Shown: positions 28,459 to 35,980 of the stretch, piece by piece
How positions within the stretch are numbered: the first letter of the stretch is position 1
How the letters are laid out: every line of letters begins with the position of its first letter
Assembly: GCF_900142805.1 (NCBI RefSeq)
Contig: NZ_FRCF01000002.1
Coordinates: 1 to 64,000, forward strand
Direction: 5' to 3'
DNA length: 64,000 bases
Source of the DNA: Lacicoccus alkaliphilus DSM 16010
GTDB taxonomy: Bacteria; Bacillota; Bacilli; Staphylococcales; Salinicoccaceae
Notes under the pieces: model-generated
Databases searched by the model: none
What the model was told of the DNA's origin: nothing
Seen by the model: only the letters and a program-made list of their open reading frames with translations
Program-made: the position numbers and the translations under genes

Positions 28459-28863
28459 TTATTTTTTAATGAATAAAGACATCGTAAAGATCAGTATAAA
28501 TGCAATCAGTGCCAAAAATGGAATCGTTATAAAGCCGAGCCAATTTATATATTGTACAGTACAGTCCACACCCGTGCAAGCAGGCAGGCTGTCGGCTACA
28601 AAGGAGGCTTTCTGCAGGATGTAGTGGTAGGCGGAGGTGAGGATGCCGATTCCGCTGAAGGCCATGACATAATACCGCGAATTTACATCGTTCCTGATCA
28701 GGCCGATCAAGGAAATGAGCACGATGGGGTACATGATGATACGCTGATACCAGCACATCTCACATGGCACGTACATCCTGACTTCACTGAAATACAGCGA
28801 ACCGAGGGTCGCGATCAATGAGACAAGGAATATCAGCTGCATGAACAGTTTGTCATTTTTCAT
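28459..28863 (-). CDS. bdbC: BdbC/DsbB-type disulfide bond formation protein
   Basis: A 134-residue four-helix membrane protein that passes electrons from thiol oxidases to quinones. Both DsbB cysteine pairs are visible: CEMCWYQRI after the first span and the CTGVDCTVQYINWLG loop. The ATG at 28863 follows AGGGAGGG; the longer frame to 28902 lacks a ribosome binding site. It is the first gene of the bdbC-thioredoxin-like-rluA operon. Confidence 0.93.
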   Translation of the reverse strand: MKNDKLFMQLIFLVSLIATLGSLYFSEVRMYVPCEMCWYQRIIMYPIVLISLIGLIRNDVNSRYYVMAFSGIGILTSAYHYILQKASFVADSLPACTGVDCTVQYINWLGFITIPFLALIAFILIFTMSLFIKK

Positions 28864-28990
28864 ATGAGAGCCCTCCCTCTTACTTTCTTTAGTTGCATTC
28901 ATACTATAATATTATAAATGCAACACGTCATCATTTACCAACAATATTTTTACAAATTGAGTACATCGAGATGAAGATTAGGGTGTGACG

Positions 28991-30097
28991 ATGAAGGATA
29001 AATTAAAATTGTTGAAAGATATCGCAGAGTTCTTGAATGAAGAGACCGACCTGAAGACGATGCTTGACGGTGCGCTCCGTGAGCTCATCGATCATACGGC
29101 GTTCGAAACCGGCTGGATCTTCTTCATCAATGAAGCGGGTGAACATGAAATGGCGGCCCACTATCAGTTGCCGCCGTCGCTTAAAAAACGTGACTGCCAT
29201 TACATGGAGGATGGAAGCTGCTGGTGCGTCCGGGCATATCAAAAAGGGCACCTGCAGACTGCGACGAACATCTTCGTATGCTCAAGGCTCGAGAAGGCAC
29301 AGCTGGAGTTTCCCGGGGAAAACAAAGGGATCACGCATCATGCCACCATGCCGCTCATATCCGGCACGGAGTCGTTCGGCCTTTTGAACGTCGCCAGTCC
29401 AAACCGGGAAGAGTTCGACAAGGATGAACTTGCGCTGCTCGAATCGGTCTCATTCCAGATCGGTTCGACCTTGAAGAGGATAGAGCTGACAGCCAAAGAG
29501 AAGGAAAGTGTCGTCATCAAAGAACGGCAGCGGCTTGCACGGGACCTGCATGATTCCGTCAATCAGATGCTTTTTTCAATCGGCATCACCTCCCATGCGG
29601 CAAAATCGTTATCCGGCAACGGCAAAGTGGATGAAGCGCTGACTTCAATCGAGAATACATCAAAGCATGCGATGAAAGAGATGAAGGCGCTGATATGGCA
29701 GTTGAAGCCGATCGGGCTGGAAAACGGCATCCTGCATGCGATCGAATCCTACAGCGACCTCCTCGGGGTCGACGTCAATATAGAACTCGAGGGCTTCTAC
29801 AGTATCAGTGATGCTGCCGAGACGGAACTGTACCGCGTCATCCAGGAAAGTTTGAATAATGTGATGAAACATTCGGGTGTCAGGGCAGCTGATGTTAAAA
29901 TGACCGTACAGGATAAACAGCTCGTGACCACTGTGACCGACAGGGGTGCAGGATTCGACCTCCGGAAAAAGACGGTGACGAGCTATGGTTTCGGCAACAT
30001 GAGGGAGCGCATCAGGAAGCTCGGCGGGGAGCTGGATATAGAAACTGAAATTGATGAAGGTACGGTCGTCAGGATCACTGTACCGATTGAGGAGTGA
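28991..30097 (+). CDS. airS: AirS-type GAF-domain sensor histidine kinase
   Basis: A 368-residue soluble NarL-group kinase. Residues ~20-160 form a GAF domain with four cysteines (69, 77, 79, 97; spacing C-x7-C-x-C-x17-C), residues ~175-240 a HisKA_3 helix pair with the phosphorylated histidine in RLARDLHDSVNQ (about 187), and the C-terminus an HATPase domain (ESLNNVMKHSG, DRGAGFD, SYGFGNMRERI). The staphylococcal homologue AirS (YhcS) carries a redox-sensitive [2Fe-2S] cluster at such cysteines and controls respiration, nitrate and cell-wall genes. No membrane span. The response regulator gene follows immediately. Confidence 0.9.
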   Translation: MKDKLKLLKDIAEFLNEETDLKTMLDGALRELIDHTAFETGWIFFINEAGEHEMAAHYQLPPSLKKRDCHYMEDGSCWCVRAYQKGHLQTATNIFVCSRLEKAQLEFPGENKGITHHATMPLISGTESFGLLNVASPNREEFDKDELALLESVSFQIGSTLKRIELTAKEKESVVIKERQRLARDLHDSVNQMLFSIGITSHAAKSLSGNGKVDEALTSIENTSKHAMKEMKALIWQLKPIGLENGILHAIESYSDLLGVDVNIELEGFYSISDAAETELYRVIQESLNNVMKHSGVRAADVKMTVQDKQLVTTVTDRGAGFDLRKKTVTSYGFGNMRERIRKLGGELDIETEIDEGTVVRITVPIEE

Positions 30098-30102
30098 AAC
30101 AT

Positions 30103-30735
30103 ATGTACAACGTCGTCATAACAGATGATCATCATATTGTGCGGGAAGGCATGAAATTCCTGCTGTCGACCACCGATAACATCAATGTGCTCAAAGATTT
30201 CGGCAGCGCCAGGGAAACGCTGGAATATTTGAAGGAGAACCATAAAAATGTGGACTTGATACTGCTGGATCTTGTCATGCCTGAGATGGACGGCATCGAA
30301 CTCACCCGGACCATCAAGGCGGAATATCCGAAGGTGAAAGTGCTCATCCTCTCGAGCTATACAAGCGAAGAGTATATCAGGCCGGTTTTCCAGGCGAGGG
30401 CGGACGGCTATATCATCAAAGAGATGGAAGCGGAAGAGCTCGTCTCTTCCATCAAGGACGTGATACAAGGTGAGAAAGTCATCCACCCGAACATCCTGAA
30501 GGTGATGGATAACGCCGGGAATCTGCCGCATGAAAGGAATGCCCTGTCCGCGAGGGAAGTGGAAGTGTTGAAGGAGATTGTAAAGGGCAAGTCCAATAAA
30601 GAGATCGGGGAAGCACTTTATGTCAGTGAAAAAACCGTTAAAACACATGTCAGCCATATATTGAACAAGCTGGAAGTCTCCGACCGTACACAAGCTGTGA
30701 TCTACGCCATCAAATATAACCTGGTGAAACTCTGA
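30103..30735 (+). CDS. airR: AirR-type NarL/FixJ response regulator
   Basis: A 210-residue response regulator: receiver domain (acidic pocket TDDHH, phosphorylated Asp in ILLDLVMPEMDG, lysine in YIIKE) and a C-terminal LuxR-type HTH (ALSAREVEVLKEIVKGKSNKEI, VKTHVSHILNKL). It starts five bases after airS with RBS GAGGAG inside the end of airS; the ATG at 30103 has better spacing than the GTG at 30094. Partner of the AirS kinase. A large structured RNA element follows. Confidence 0.92.
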   Translation: MYNVVITDDHHIVREGMKFLLSTTDNINVLKDFGSARETLEYLKENHKNVDLILLDLVMPEMDGIELTRTIKAEYPKVKVLILSSYTSEEYIRPVFQARADGYIIKEMEAEELVSSIKDVIQGEKVIHPNILKVMDNAGNLPHERNALSAREVEVLKEIVKGKSNKEIGEALYVSEKTVKTHVSHILNKLEVSDRTQAVIYAIKYNLVKL

Positions 30736-30793
30736 GAAAGGATATGGTGGAACATAAGTCCTGAAAAGATATAATATTTCACAGAGAATGTAA

Positions 30794-30886
30794 AATCCGT
30801 ACATTAGTCTCCTAGGGGAAAGGCATCAGCGTAAGACTACAGTCTTACGCGATGACCCAGGAAAGCTAACGTACGGATTAGTTTTT
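30794..30886 (+). ncRNA. large structured RNA element after airR (terminator-like)
   Basis: AATCCGTAC at 30794 pairs with GTACGGATT at 30871. Inside it TTAG/CTAA and CCT/AGG extend the outer stem, and an inner hairpin GCGTAAGACT/AGTCTTACGC is itself prolonged by GGCATC/GATG-A-CC. A T-rich run (GTTTTTCTT) follows. It may simply terminate airSR, but the two-level fold with conserved-looking purine bulges is far larger than a normal terminator. I do not recognise a known riboswitch. It lies 220 bases before gltT. Confidence 0.6.
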
Positions 30887-31038
30887 CTTAAGATACTTAT
30901 GTCCCAGCCCCTTTTAATTTTTCCGGTTTCCATCTCATGGTCTAGAAAAATGTAATGGAACCGTCCATGAAATGCTATAAAAAAATTATATATCCATAGC
31001 TGCCCTCTCTGCTATAATAAGGTTTGTGAAAAATTCAG

Positions 31039-31067
31039 TTGTTAAAGCAGCGTTTTAGCTGTATAAT
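31039..31067 (+). promoter_or_regulatory. promoter of the first symporter gene
   Basis: TTGTTA, 17 bases, perfect TATAAT (31062-31067). Confidence 0.82.
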
Positions 31068-31083
31068 TTGAAAATGTTTTCAT
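31068..31083 (+). promoter_or_regulatory. cre-like site over the transcription start
   Basis: TTGAAAATGTTTTCAT matches the CcpA site consensus WTGNNARCGNWWWCAW with a single mismatch (T for C). Its position directly after the -10 would give catabolite repression of the symporter. Confidence 0.6.
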
Positions 31084-31104
31084 TACATAACAGGGAGGAA
31101 GATT

Positions 31105-32391
31105 ATGAAAGTCGGTAATCGTTTAACTATATATATTATCATCGGCCTGGTCGCGGGCATCATCATCGGGTCCGTATTCAACCTGATGTCGGAACAGGCA
31201 TGGGTGCAGTGGATCGACCAATACATATTCAATCTGGTGGGGCAGTTGTTCCTGAGCATGATATTCATGATGGTCGTTCCTGTCGTGTTCATATCGATTG
31301 TGCTCGGTGTCGTTGGTGTCGGTGATCCTAAAACCCTTGGCGGGCTCGGCATCAAGACACTCGCATTTTATCTGACGACGACGGCAATCGCGATTTCACT
31401 TGCCATCATCGTTGCGCTGGTACTGCAGCCGGGCGAGGGGCAGTCTGAGCTTCTTGATTCTTCCGAAGTGGAAGAGTACCGGGAAACCGAACTCGAGGGC
31501 AGCACCGGGGAAGCGATTGAACAGACGTTCGATCAGACGATCATCAACATCATACCGACGAACGTGATTGAAGCCATGGGGGCGGCGAACATGCTCCAGA
31601 TCATTGCATTCGCAGTCTTCATCGGTATTGCGATGATTGCGGTCAAAGATAAAGTGCCCGGCCTGATCAGGCTGTTTGAAGAGGCCAACGAAGTCGTCAT
31701 GTGGATCGTCCTCGCCATCATGAAATATTTTGCGGCAATCGGAGCCTTCGGGCTCGTGGCAACCGCCTTCACCCAGGCCGGATTCGGGGCGATCCAGCAG
31801 CTCGGCATGTACTTCGTCTGCGTGCTGCTTGCACTGTTCATCCATTTTGCCGTCGTTTACGGTTCAGCTGTGCAGTTCCTTGCGAAGAAGAGCTTCCTCT
31901 GGTTCGTCAAAGGATTCGCACCGGCAATCGGTGTCGCGTTCAGTACATCCTCATCCAGTGCAGTACTGCCGATCTCCATGGAAACGGCACAGAACAATTT
32001 GAAAGTCAAAAAGAGCATATCCAGTTTCGTCCAGCCGCTCGGCGCGACGATCAACATGGATGGCACTGCCATCATGCAGGGTGTGGCGACGGTATTCATC
32101 GCCCAGCTGTCAGGGGTCGACCTGACTGTCATGGAAATGGCGACGGTCGTCATCATCGCCGTGGTGGCAAGCATCGGCACGGCCGGGGTGCCGGGGGTCG
32201 GGCTGGTCATGCTCGCAATGGTGTTGACTGCAGTGGGTCTCGATCCGGCGGCAATCGGCATCATCATCGGCATCGACCGGCTGCTTGATATGACGCGTAC
32301 TGCTGTAAACGTCACCGGCGACGCGACAATAGCACTCGTGTTGAATGAGCAGGAGAAAAGAATAGTGGCAAACGGCAAAGTCAAAGCATAA
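31105..32391 (+). CDS. gltT: dicarboxylate/amino acid:cation symporter, copy 1
   Basis: A 428-residue transporter of the DAACS family (glutamate, aspartate or C4-dicarboxylates with protons or sodium). Eight spans and the two re-entrant loops are recognisable: the serine-rich FSTSSSSAVLP of HP1, TINMDGTA of TM7, ASIGTAGVPG of HP2 and DMTRTAVNVTGD of TM8. RBS GGGAGG precedes. A paralogue that is identical at most positions lies at 39917-41209 on the other strand. The exact substrate cannot be told from sequence. Promoter and cre-like site suggest carbon control. Confidence 0.92.
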   Translation: MKVGNRLTIYIIIGLVAGIIIGSVFNLMSEQAWVQWIDQYIFNLVGQLFLSMIFMMVVPVVFISIVLGVVGVGDPKTLGGLGIKTLAFYLTTTAIAISLAIIVALVLQPGEGQSELLDSSEVEEYRETELEGSTGEAIEQTFDQTIINIIPTNVIEAMGAANMLQIIAFAVFIGIAMIAVKDKVPGLIRLFEEANEVVMWIVLAIMKYFAAIGAFGLVATAFTQAGFGAIQQLGMYFVCVLLALFIHFAVVYGSAVQFLAKKSFLWFVKGFAPAIGVAFSTSSSSAVLPISMETAQNNLKVKKSISSFVQPLGATINMDGTAIMQGVATVFIAQLSGVDLTVMEMATVVIIAVVASIGTAGVPGVGLVMLAMVLTAVGLDPAAIGIIIGIDRLLDMTRTAVNVTGDATIALVLNEQEKRIVANGKVKA

Positions 32392-32428
32392 TTTTACATC
32401 TTTTCTGCAAAATGATATATAATGATGA

Positions 32429-32490
32429 GAGTATATAAGATATCCATAAGTGAACACTTATTGAACTTATCTTGTATACTCTTTTATTTT
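32429..32490 (+). terminator. terminator of symporter copy 1
   Basis: GAGTATA pairs with TATACTC, with inner TAAGATA/TATCTT and ATAAGTG/CACTTAT pairings, followed by TTTTATTTTT. Confidence 0.8.
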
Positions 32491-32581
32491 TGGTAATTTT
32501 ATATTATTATATGTTAAGTGTATATTTTGATGTCAGCGTCGGCAGCGACAGGCCGTTGTATTTTTGAAAGGATGTTATTTA

Positions 32582-33037
32582 ATGGATAAGCAAGCTTTTA
32601 TAGAAACTTTACAGTCCAAATTTAAGATGGTACGTACCGAAGCCGGGTACACACAAGACTCGATGAGTCACACGATCGGACTATCAAAGAAGACACTGGT
32701 CCAAATTGAGAAAGAACGTATTCTGCCTAACTGGACCACATGCATTTCTTTATGTGCACTATTCAGGAATAGTGAGGTCCTGACCAATACCTTTGCAGGC
32801 GATCCTATAGAACTTGCCCAGGTGATATCGAGAGGCCATTGTGTCTACCCCCTTTATGAGAGTGAGAAAGTGTACTGGGAAACACTTGAGACAAGAAATG
32901 GCTATGTGCTTCAATTCAATAAAGGCAATAAGATCTACAGGGTATTGAACGACCAGAACCAGCCGGTCCATGCTTCCTACATTGAACGTGAAATCAGGAC
33001 ATTCTTCAATAAACAGACAGATTTACAGCTGGCATAA
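32582..33037 (+). CDS. XRE-family transcriptional regulator
   Basis: A 151-residue protein with an N-terminal HTH_3 domain (FKMVRTEAGYTQDSMSHTIGLSKKTLVQIEKER, residues ~12-45) and a C-terminal ~80-residue domain with no clear family (YESEKVYWETLETRNGY...). Its own single cysteine-containing stretch GHCVYPLY is not enough for a metal site. The ATG at 32582 follows GAAAGGATG. Related proteins sit next to the yheB locus in other Staphylococcaceae. Targets are unknown. Confidence 0.82.
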   Translation: MDKQAFIETLQSKFKMVRTEAGYTQDSMSHTIGLSKKTLVQIEKERILPNWTTCISLCALFRNSEVLTNTFAGDPIELAQVISRGHCVYPLYESEKVYWETLETRNGYVLQFNKGNKIYRVLNDQNQPVHASYIEREIRTFFNKQTDLQLA

Positions 33038-33159
33038 ACTCTGTGATCGTCTAAATGATGAGCAAAGCGCATGACGCTTTGCTCTTTTTTCAACAGTCGT
33101 TTTGATTTATGGTATCATTACGAAGTGAAGAAAGTGAGACATGCAGGGAGAGGAACTGG

Positions 33160-34290
33160 ATGAATACAGTGGGTTTAATAATATTCATGGTGGTGACAGG
33201 GTCATTGATCGCAGGTTTTACGAATATGCTTGCCATCAGGATGCTGTTCCGGCCTTATGAGGCGAAATATATATTCGGCATCAAGCTGCCGTTCAGCCCG
33301 GGTGTCATACCGAGCCGCCGGAGTGAAGCCTCCACCAAACTCGGAAAAATCATCACCGGCCATCTGCTGACACCCGATGTTTTCATCAATAAAGTCAAAA
33401 GTCCGGAAACGGACCGCTTCATCATGAATTTCATCGACAGACAGATTGCCACGATCGAGGAAGAAAAACTCAGCATCGGTTATTTCCTTGAGCGTCTGCA
33501 TCCCGGCCTCAGCGAAAAAGTGATCTCGGGATTCAATCAAGAACTTGAGAATAAGATATCGGAAGAAAGTGACAGATTATATACATCGAGGATAGAAGAC
33601 CTTGTGCCGCGCGATGCCATGCATACGATCGATATGAAGGTGATGCAGTTCCAGCCTGAGATCATCCGGAAGCTTGAAGCGTATATGACATCCGACAAAG
33701 GGTATGAAGATCTATACATCATGACGGATGAGTTCATTGAAAAAAGAGGCCGCGTCGCCAAATCCCTGAAGTATTTCATGACCAAGGAGAACATCGCCCT
33801 CAATATCCAGAAAGAACTCGTCAAATTGATCAACCATCCCAAAATGTTCGAAATCATGGAAAGGTTCATCATGGAAGAGTATACAAAGGTGAAAGGCAGA
33901 ACCGTCAACGACTTCCTGTCGGAAGATGATAAGGAGGAACTTGTATCCAGCATCAGCAGTGTGCTGGAAGAACGCATCGACATCCGCAGTCTGCTGGACA
34001 GGCCGATCATTGAATTCAACAAAGAATACTTCATCTCTTTCAAGGAACGTGGAAAGTACCGCCTGAAGGACAACACCATCGACTACCTTGCCCACAATAT
34101 GGGCAGAATCATGGATAAGCTGCAGCTTGCCGAAGTGATCAAAAAACAGATAGACAGCTTCGAGCTTGCCCACATTGAAAATCTGGTCATGGAGGTGGCT
34201 AAAAAAGAGTTCCAGATGATCACCCTGCTCGGGTTCATCCTGGGTGCAGTCATCGGACTGTTCCAGGGCATCGTGGTGGTGTTGTTATAA
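33160..34290 (+). CDS. yheB: DUF445 membrane protein YheB
   Basis: A 376-residue protein with one membrane span at each end (LIIFMVVTGSLIAGFTNMLA and LLGFILGAVIGLFQGIVVVL) around a large helical region. The conserved FRPYEAKYIFGIKLPFSPG after the first span is the DUF445/YheB signature. It was linked to spore function in Bacillus, but staphylococci do not sporulate, so its role here is unknown. ATG 33160 is chosen for GGAGAGGA upstream; the longer frame from 33109 has no binding site. yheA follows. Confidence 0.9.
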   Translation: MNTVGLIIFMVVTGSLIAGFTNMLAIRMLFRPYEAKYIFGIKLPFSPGVIPSRRSEASTKLGKIITGHLLTPDVFINKVKSPETDRFIMNFIDRQIATIEEEKLSIGYFLERLHPGLSEKVISGFNQELENKISEESDRLYTSRIEDLVPRDAMHTIDMKVMQFQPEIIRKLEAYMTSDKGYEDLYIMTDEFIEKRGRVAKSLKYFMTKENIALNIQKELVKLINHPKMFEIMERFIMEEYTKVKGRTVNDFLSEDDKEELVSSISSVLEERIDIRSLLDRPIIEFNKEYFISFKERGKYRLKDNTIDYLAHNMGRIMDKLQLAEVIKKQIDSFELAHIENLVMEVAKKEFQMITLLGFILGAVIGLFQGIVVVLL

Positions 34291-34341
34291 TTTAAGGGAA
34301 TATGTTACAGTAGACACATCAAAAAAATAAGGAGTTTTATG

Positions 34342-34698
34342 ATGTCAGCAAATGTATACGATCAAGCCAATGCACTTGAGAGTGCACTCAGAGAATCAGA
34401 TGAATTCAACAATATGAAAGAACTTTATGGAAAAGTGAACAGCAACCCTGAATCCAAGGCAATGTTTGATGAATTCAGACAGGTGCAGATGGAGCTTCAG
34501 CAAAAACAGATGCAGGGTGAGGAAATCCTTGAAGAAGATGTTCAGAAGGCACAGAGCTCAGCTGCGGAAATTGAAAATGATGAGAACATCAAAGCGTTGA
34601 TGGAAGCTGAACAGAACATGAGTCAGCTGATTCAGGACTTGAACCGCGTCATCATGAAACCGATTGAAGAGTTATACGGAATCAACAACCAAAATTAA
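34342..34698 (+). CDS. yheA: YheA/YlbF-family protein
   Basis: A 118-residue all-helical protein of the Com_YlbF/YmcA (DUF964) family (DEFNNMKELYGKVNSNPESKAMFDEF). YlbF and YmcA of B. subtilis form the RicTAF complex acting on RNase Y and competence or biofilm control; the function of YheA itself is unknown. Start has RBS AAGGAG; two ATGs three bases apart are possible. It precedes yhaO as in other Bacillales. Confidence 0.9.
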   Translation: MSANVYDQANALESALRESDEFNNMKELYGKVNSNPESKAMFDEFRQVQMELQQKQMQGEEILEEDVQKAQSSAAEIENDENIKALMEAEQNMSQLIQDLNRVIMKPIEELYGINNQN

Positions 34699-34704
34699 TT
34701 TTTG

Positions 34705-34732
34705 AGAGGTCTATTCTTAGGCCTCTTTTGTT
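34705..34732 (+). terminator. terminator of yheB-yheA
   Basis: Nine-base-pair hairpin AGAGGTCTA/TAGGCCTCT with a four-base loop, then TTTTG. Confidence 0.78.
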
Positions 34733-34788
34733 TTGAAATTTGATATACTGATTATAGATGAACAGATAAAGTAAAGTTGGTGAAATTT

Positions 34789-35973
34789 GTGGTTAAATTT
34801 ATACATTGTGCTGACCTGCATTTGGACAGTCCGTTTAAATCCCGGCAAAAGATGCCGAAGAACATCTTCGATGATCTGATCTCAAGTACATATAAAAGTG
34901 TGACAAGAATGATTGATGCCGCGATAGAAGAGAAGGTGGACTTCATCATCATCGCAGGCGATGTTTTCGATAAGGAAAACCGGACTTTAAAATCGGAAAC
35001 TTTTTTGAAGAGGCAGTTTGAACGCCTCAAAAATAACGGCATTTTCGTCTATATGCTGCATGGCAACCATGACCCGTTGACTGAAAATGCGAAAACAAAA
35101 TGGCCGGATAATGTGAGCGTCTTCAAAGAGCAGGTGGAAACATTCGAATCCGTGAGCTCAAAAGGTGAACGTATATTCCTCCACGGGTTCAGCTACTTCC
35201 TGGATGATTCCTATGAGAACAAGCTGGACGACTATCCCGTCAACAGTCTGAATGAAGGCATCCATATCGGCATACTGCACGGCACTTATTCCAAATCGGA
35301 GCACAAACAGGCACGCTATACCGAATTCAACCTTGAGAACCTCAACAGCAAGCTGTATCATTACTGGGCGCTCGGTCATATCCATGTGCGGGAGCAGCTC
35401 TCCGATCTGCCTCCGATCCATTACCCCGGAAACATCCAGGGCAGGAATAAAAACGAATACGGTGATAAGGGATTTCTGCTCGTCGAAGGCGATGAGGTCT
35501 TCCTCGGCACTACATTCGTCCCTGTGCATGAAATCAATTTTGCAGAATATACACTGGATATGCCGACGCTTGACAAACATGATGTCTATCAGGGCATTGT
35601 GGAGTTCAAATCACGGCTGCGCCCGGCAGGCAAAAAAATCATTCAGCTGACGCTCCATCATGAAGGGGATGATGAACTGTCCGAAGCGGATTATAATGAA
35701 CTTCTTCTGCTGCTCCATGAAGATGAGCAGGATGTAAAAGATTTCATATGGATTGATGCCCTGTCGGTCGATTATGTCAACCAGAACCAGACTGCGATCC
35801 TCAATGATATAAAGGCAAGTTATTCCGACAACAATGAAATTTTCAAAGAGGCCCTGAACAGCATGTATATGGATCCAAAGATCAACCGTCTTCTGCCGCC
35901 GATGCAGGACCTTAAAAAAGAGGATTATATGAAGCTTGGCGAAGAACGCTTGAAAATGTTGATGAGGAAGTAG
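34789..35973 (+). CDS. yhaO: SbcD-like DNA repair exonuclease YhaO
   Basis: A 394-residue Mre11/SbcD-type metallophosphoesterase. The phosphoesterase motifs follow in order: HCADLHLDSPF, IAGDVFDKENR, HGNHDP, LHGTY, GHIHV. It is expected to pair with the SMC-like YhaN (next gene) as an SbcCD-type nuclease processing DNA ends. It starts with GTG (34789), with AGTTGGTGA upstream; upstream in-frame TTG and GTG codons overlap that site. Eight bases separate it from yhaN. Confidence 0.92.
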   Translation: MVKFIHCADLHLDSPFKSRQKMPKNIFDDLISSTYKSVTRMIDAAIEEKVDFIIIAGDVFDKENRTLKSETFLKRQFERLKNNGIFVYMLHGNHDPLTENAKTKWPDNVSVFKEQVETFESVSSKGERIFLHGFSYFLDDSYENKLDDYPVNSLNEGIHIGILHGTYSKSEHKQARYTEFNLENLNSKLYHYWALGHIHVREQLSDLPPIHYPGNIQGRNKNEYGDKGFLLVEGDEVFLGTTFVPVHEINFAEYTLDMPTLDKHDVYQGIVEFKSRLRPAGKKIIQLTLHHEGDDELSEADYNELLLLLHEDEQDVKDFIWIDALSVDYVNQNQTAILNDIKASYSDNNEIFKEALNSMYMDPKINRLLPPMQDLKKEDYMKLGEERLKMLMRK

Positions 35974-35980
35974 TGAAAAT

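Noticed and set aside
29983..30804. 273-residue frame antisense to airR
   Set aside because: Overlaps airS/airR entirely and ends in the structured RNA region; shadow frame.
30794..30886. T-box or other known riboswitch
   Set aside because: The T-box core sequence and the conserved cores of common riboswitches known to me are not visible, so it is reported only as an unclassified structured element.
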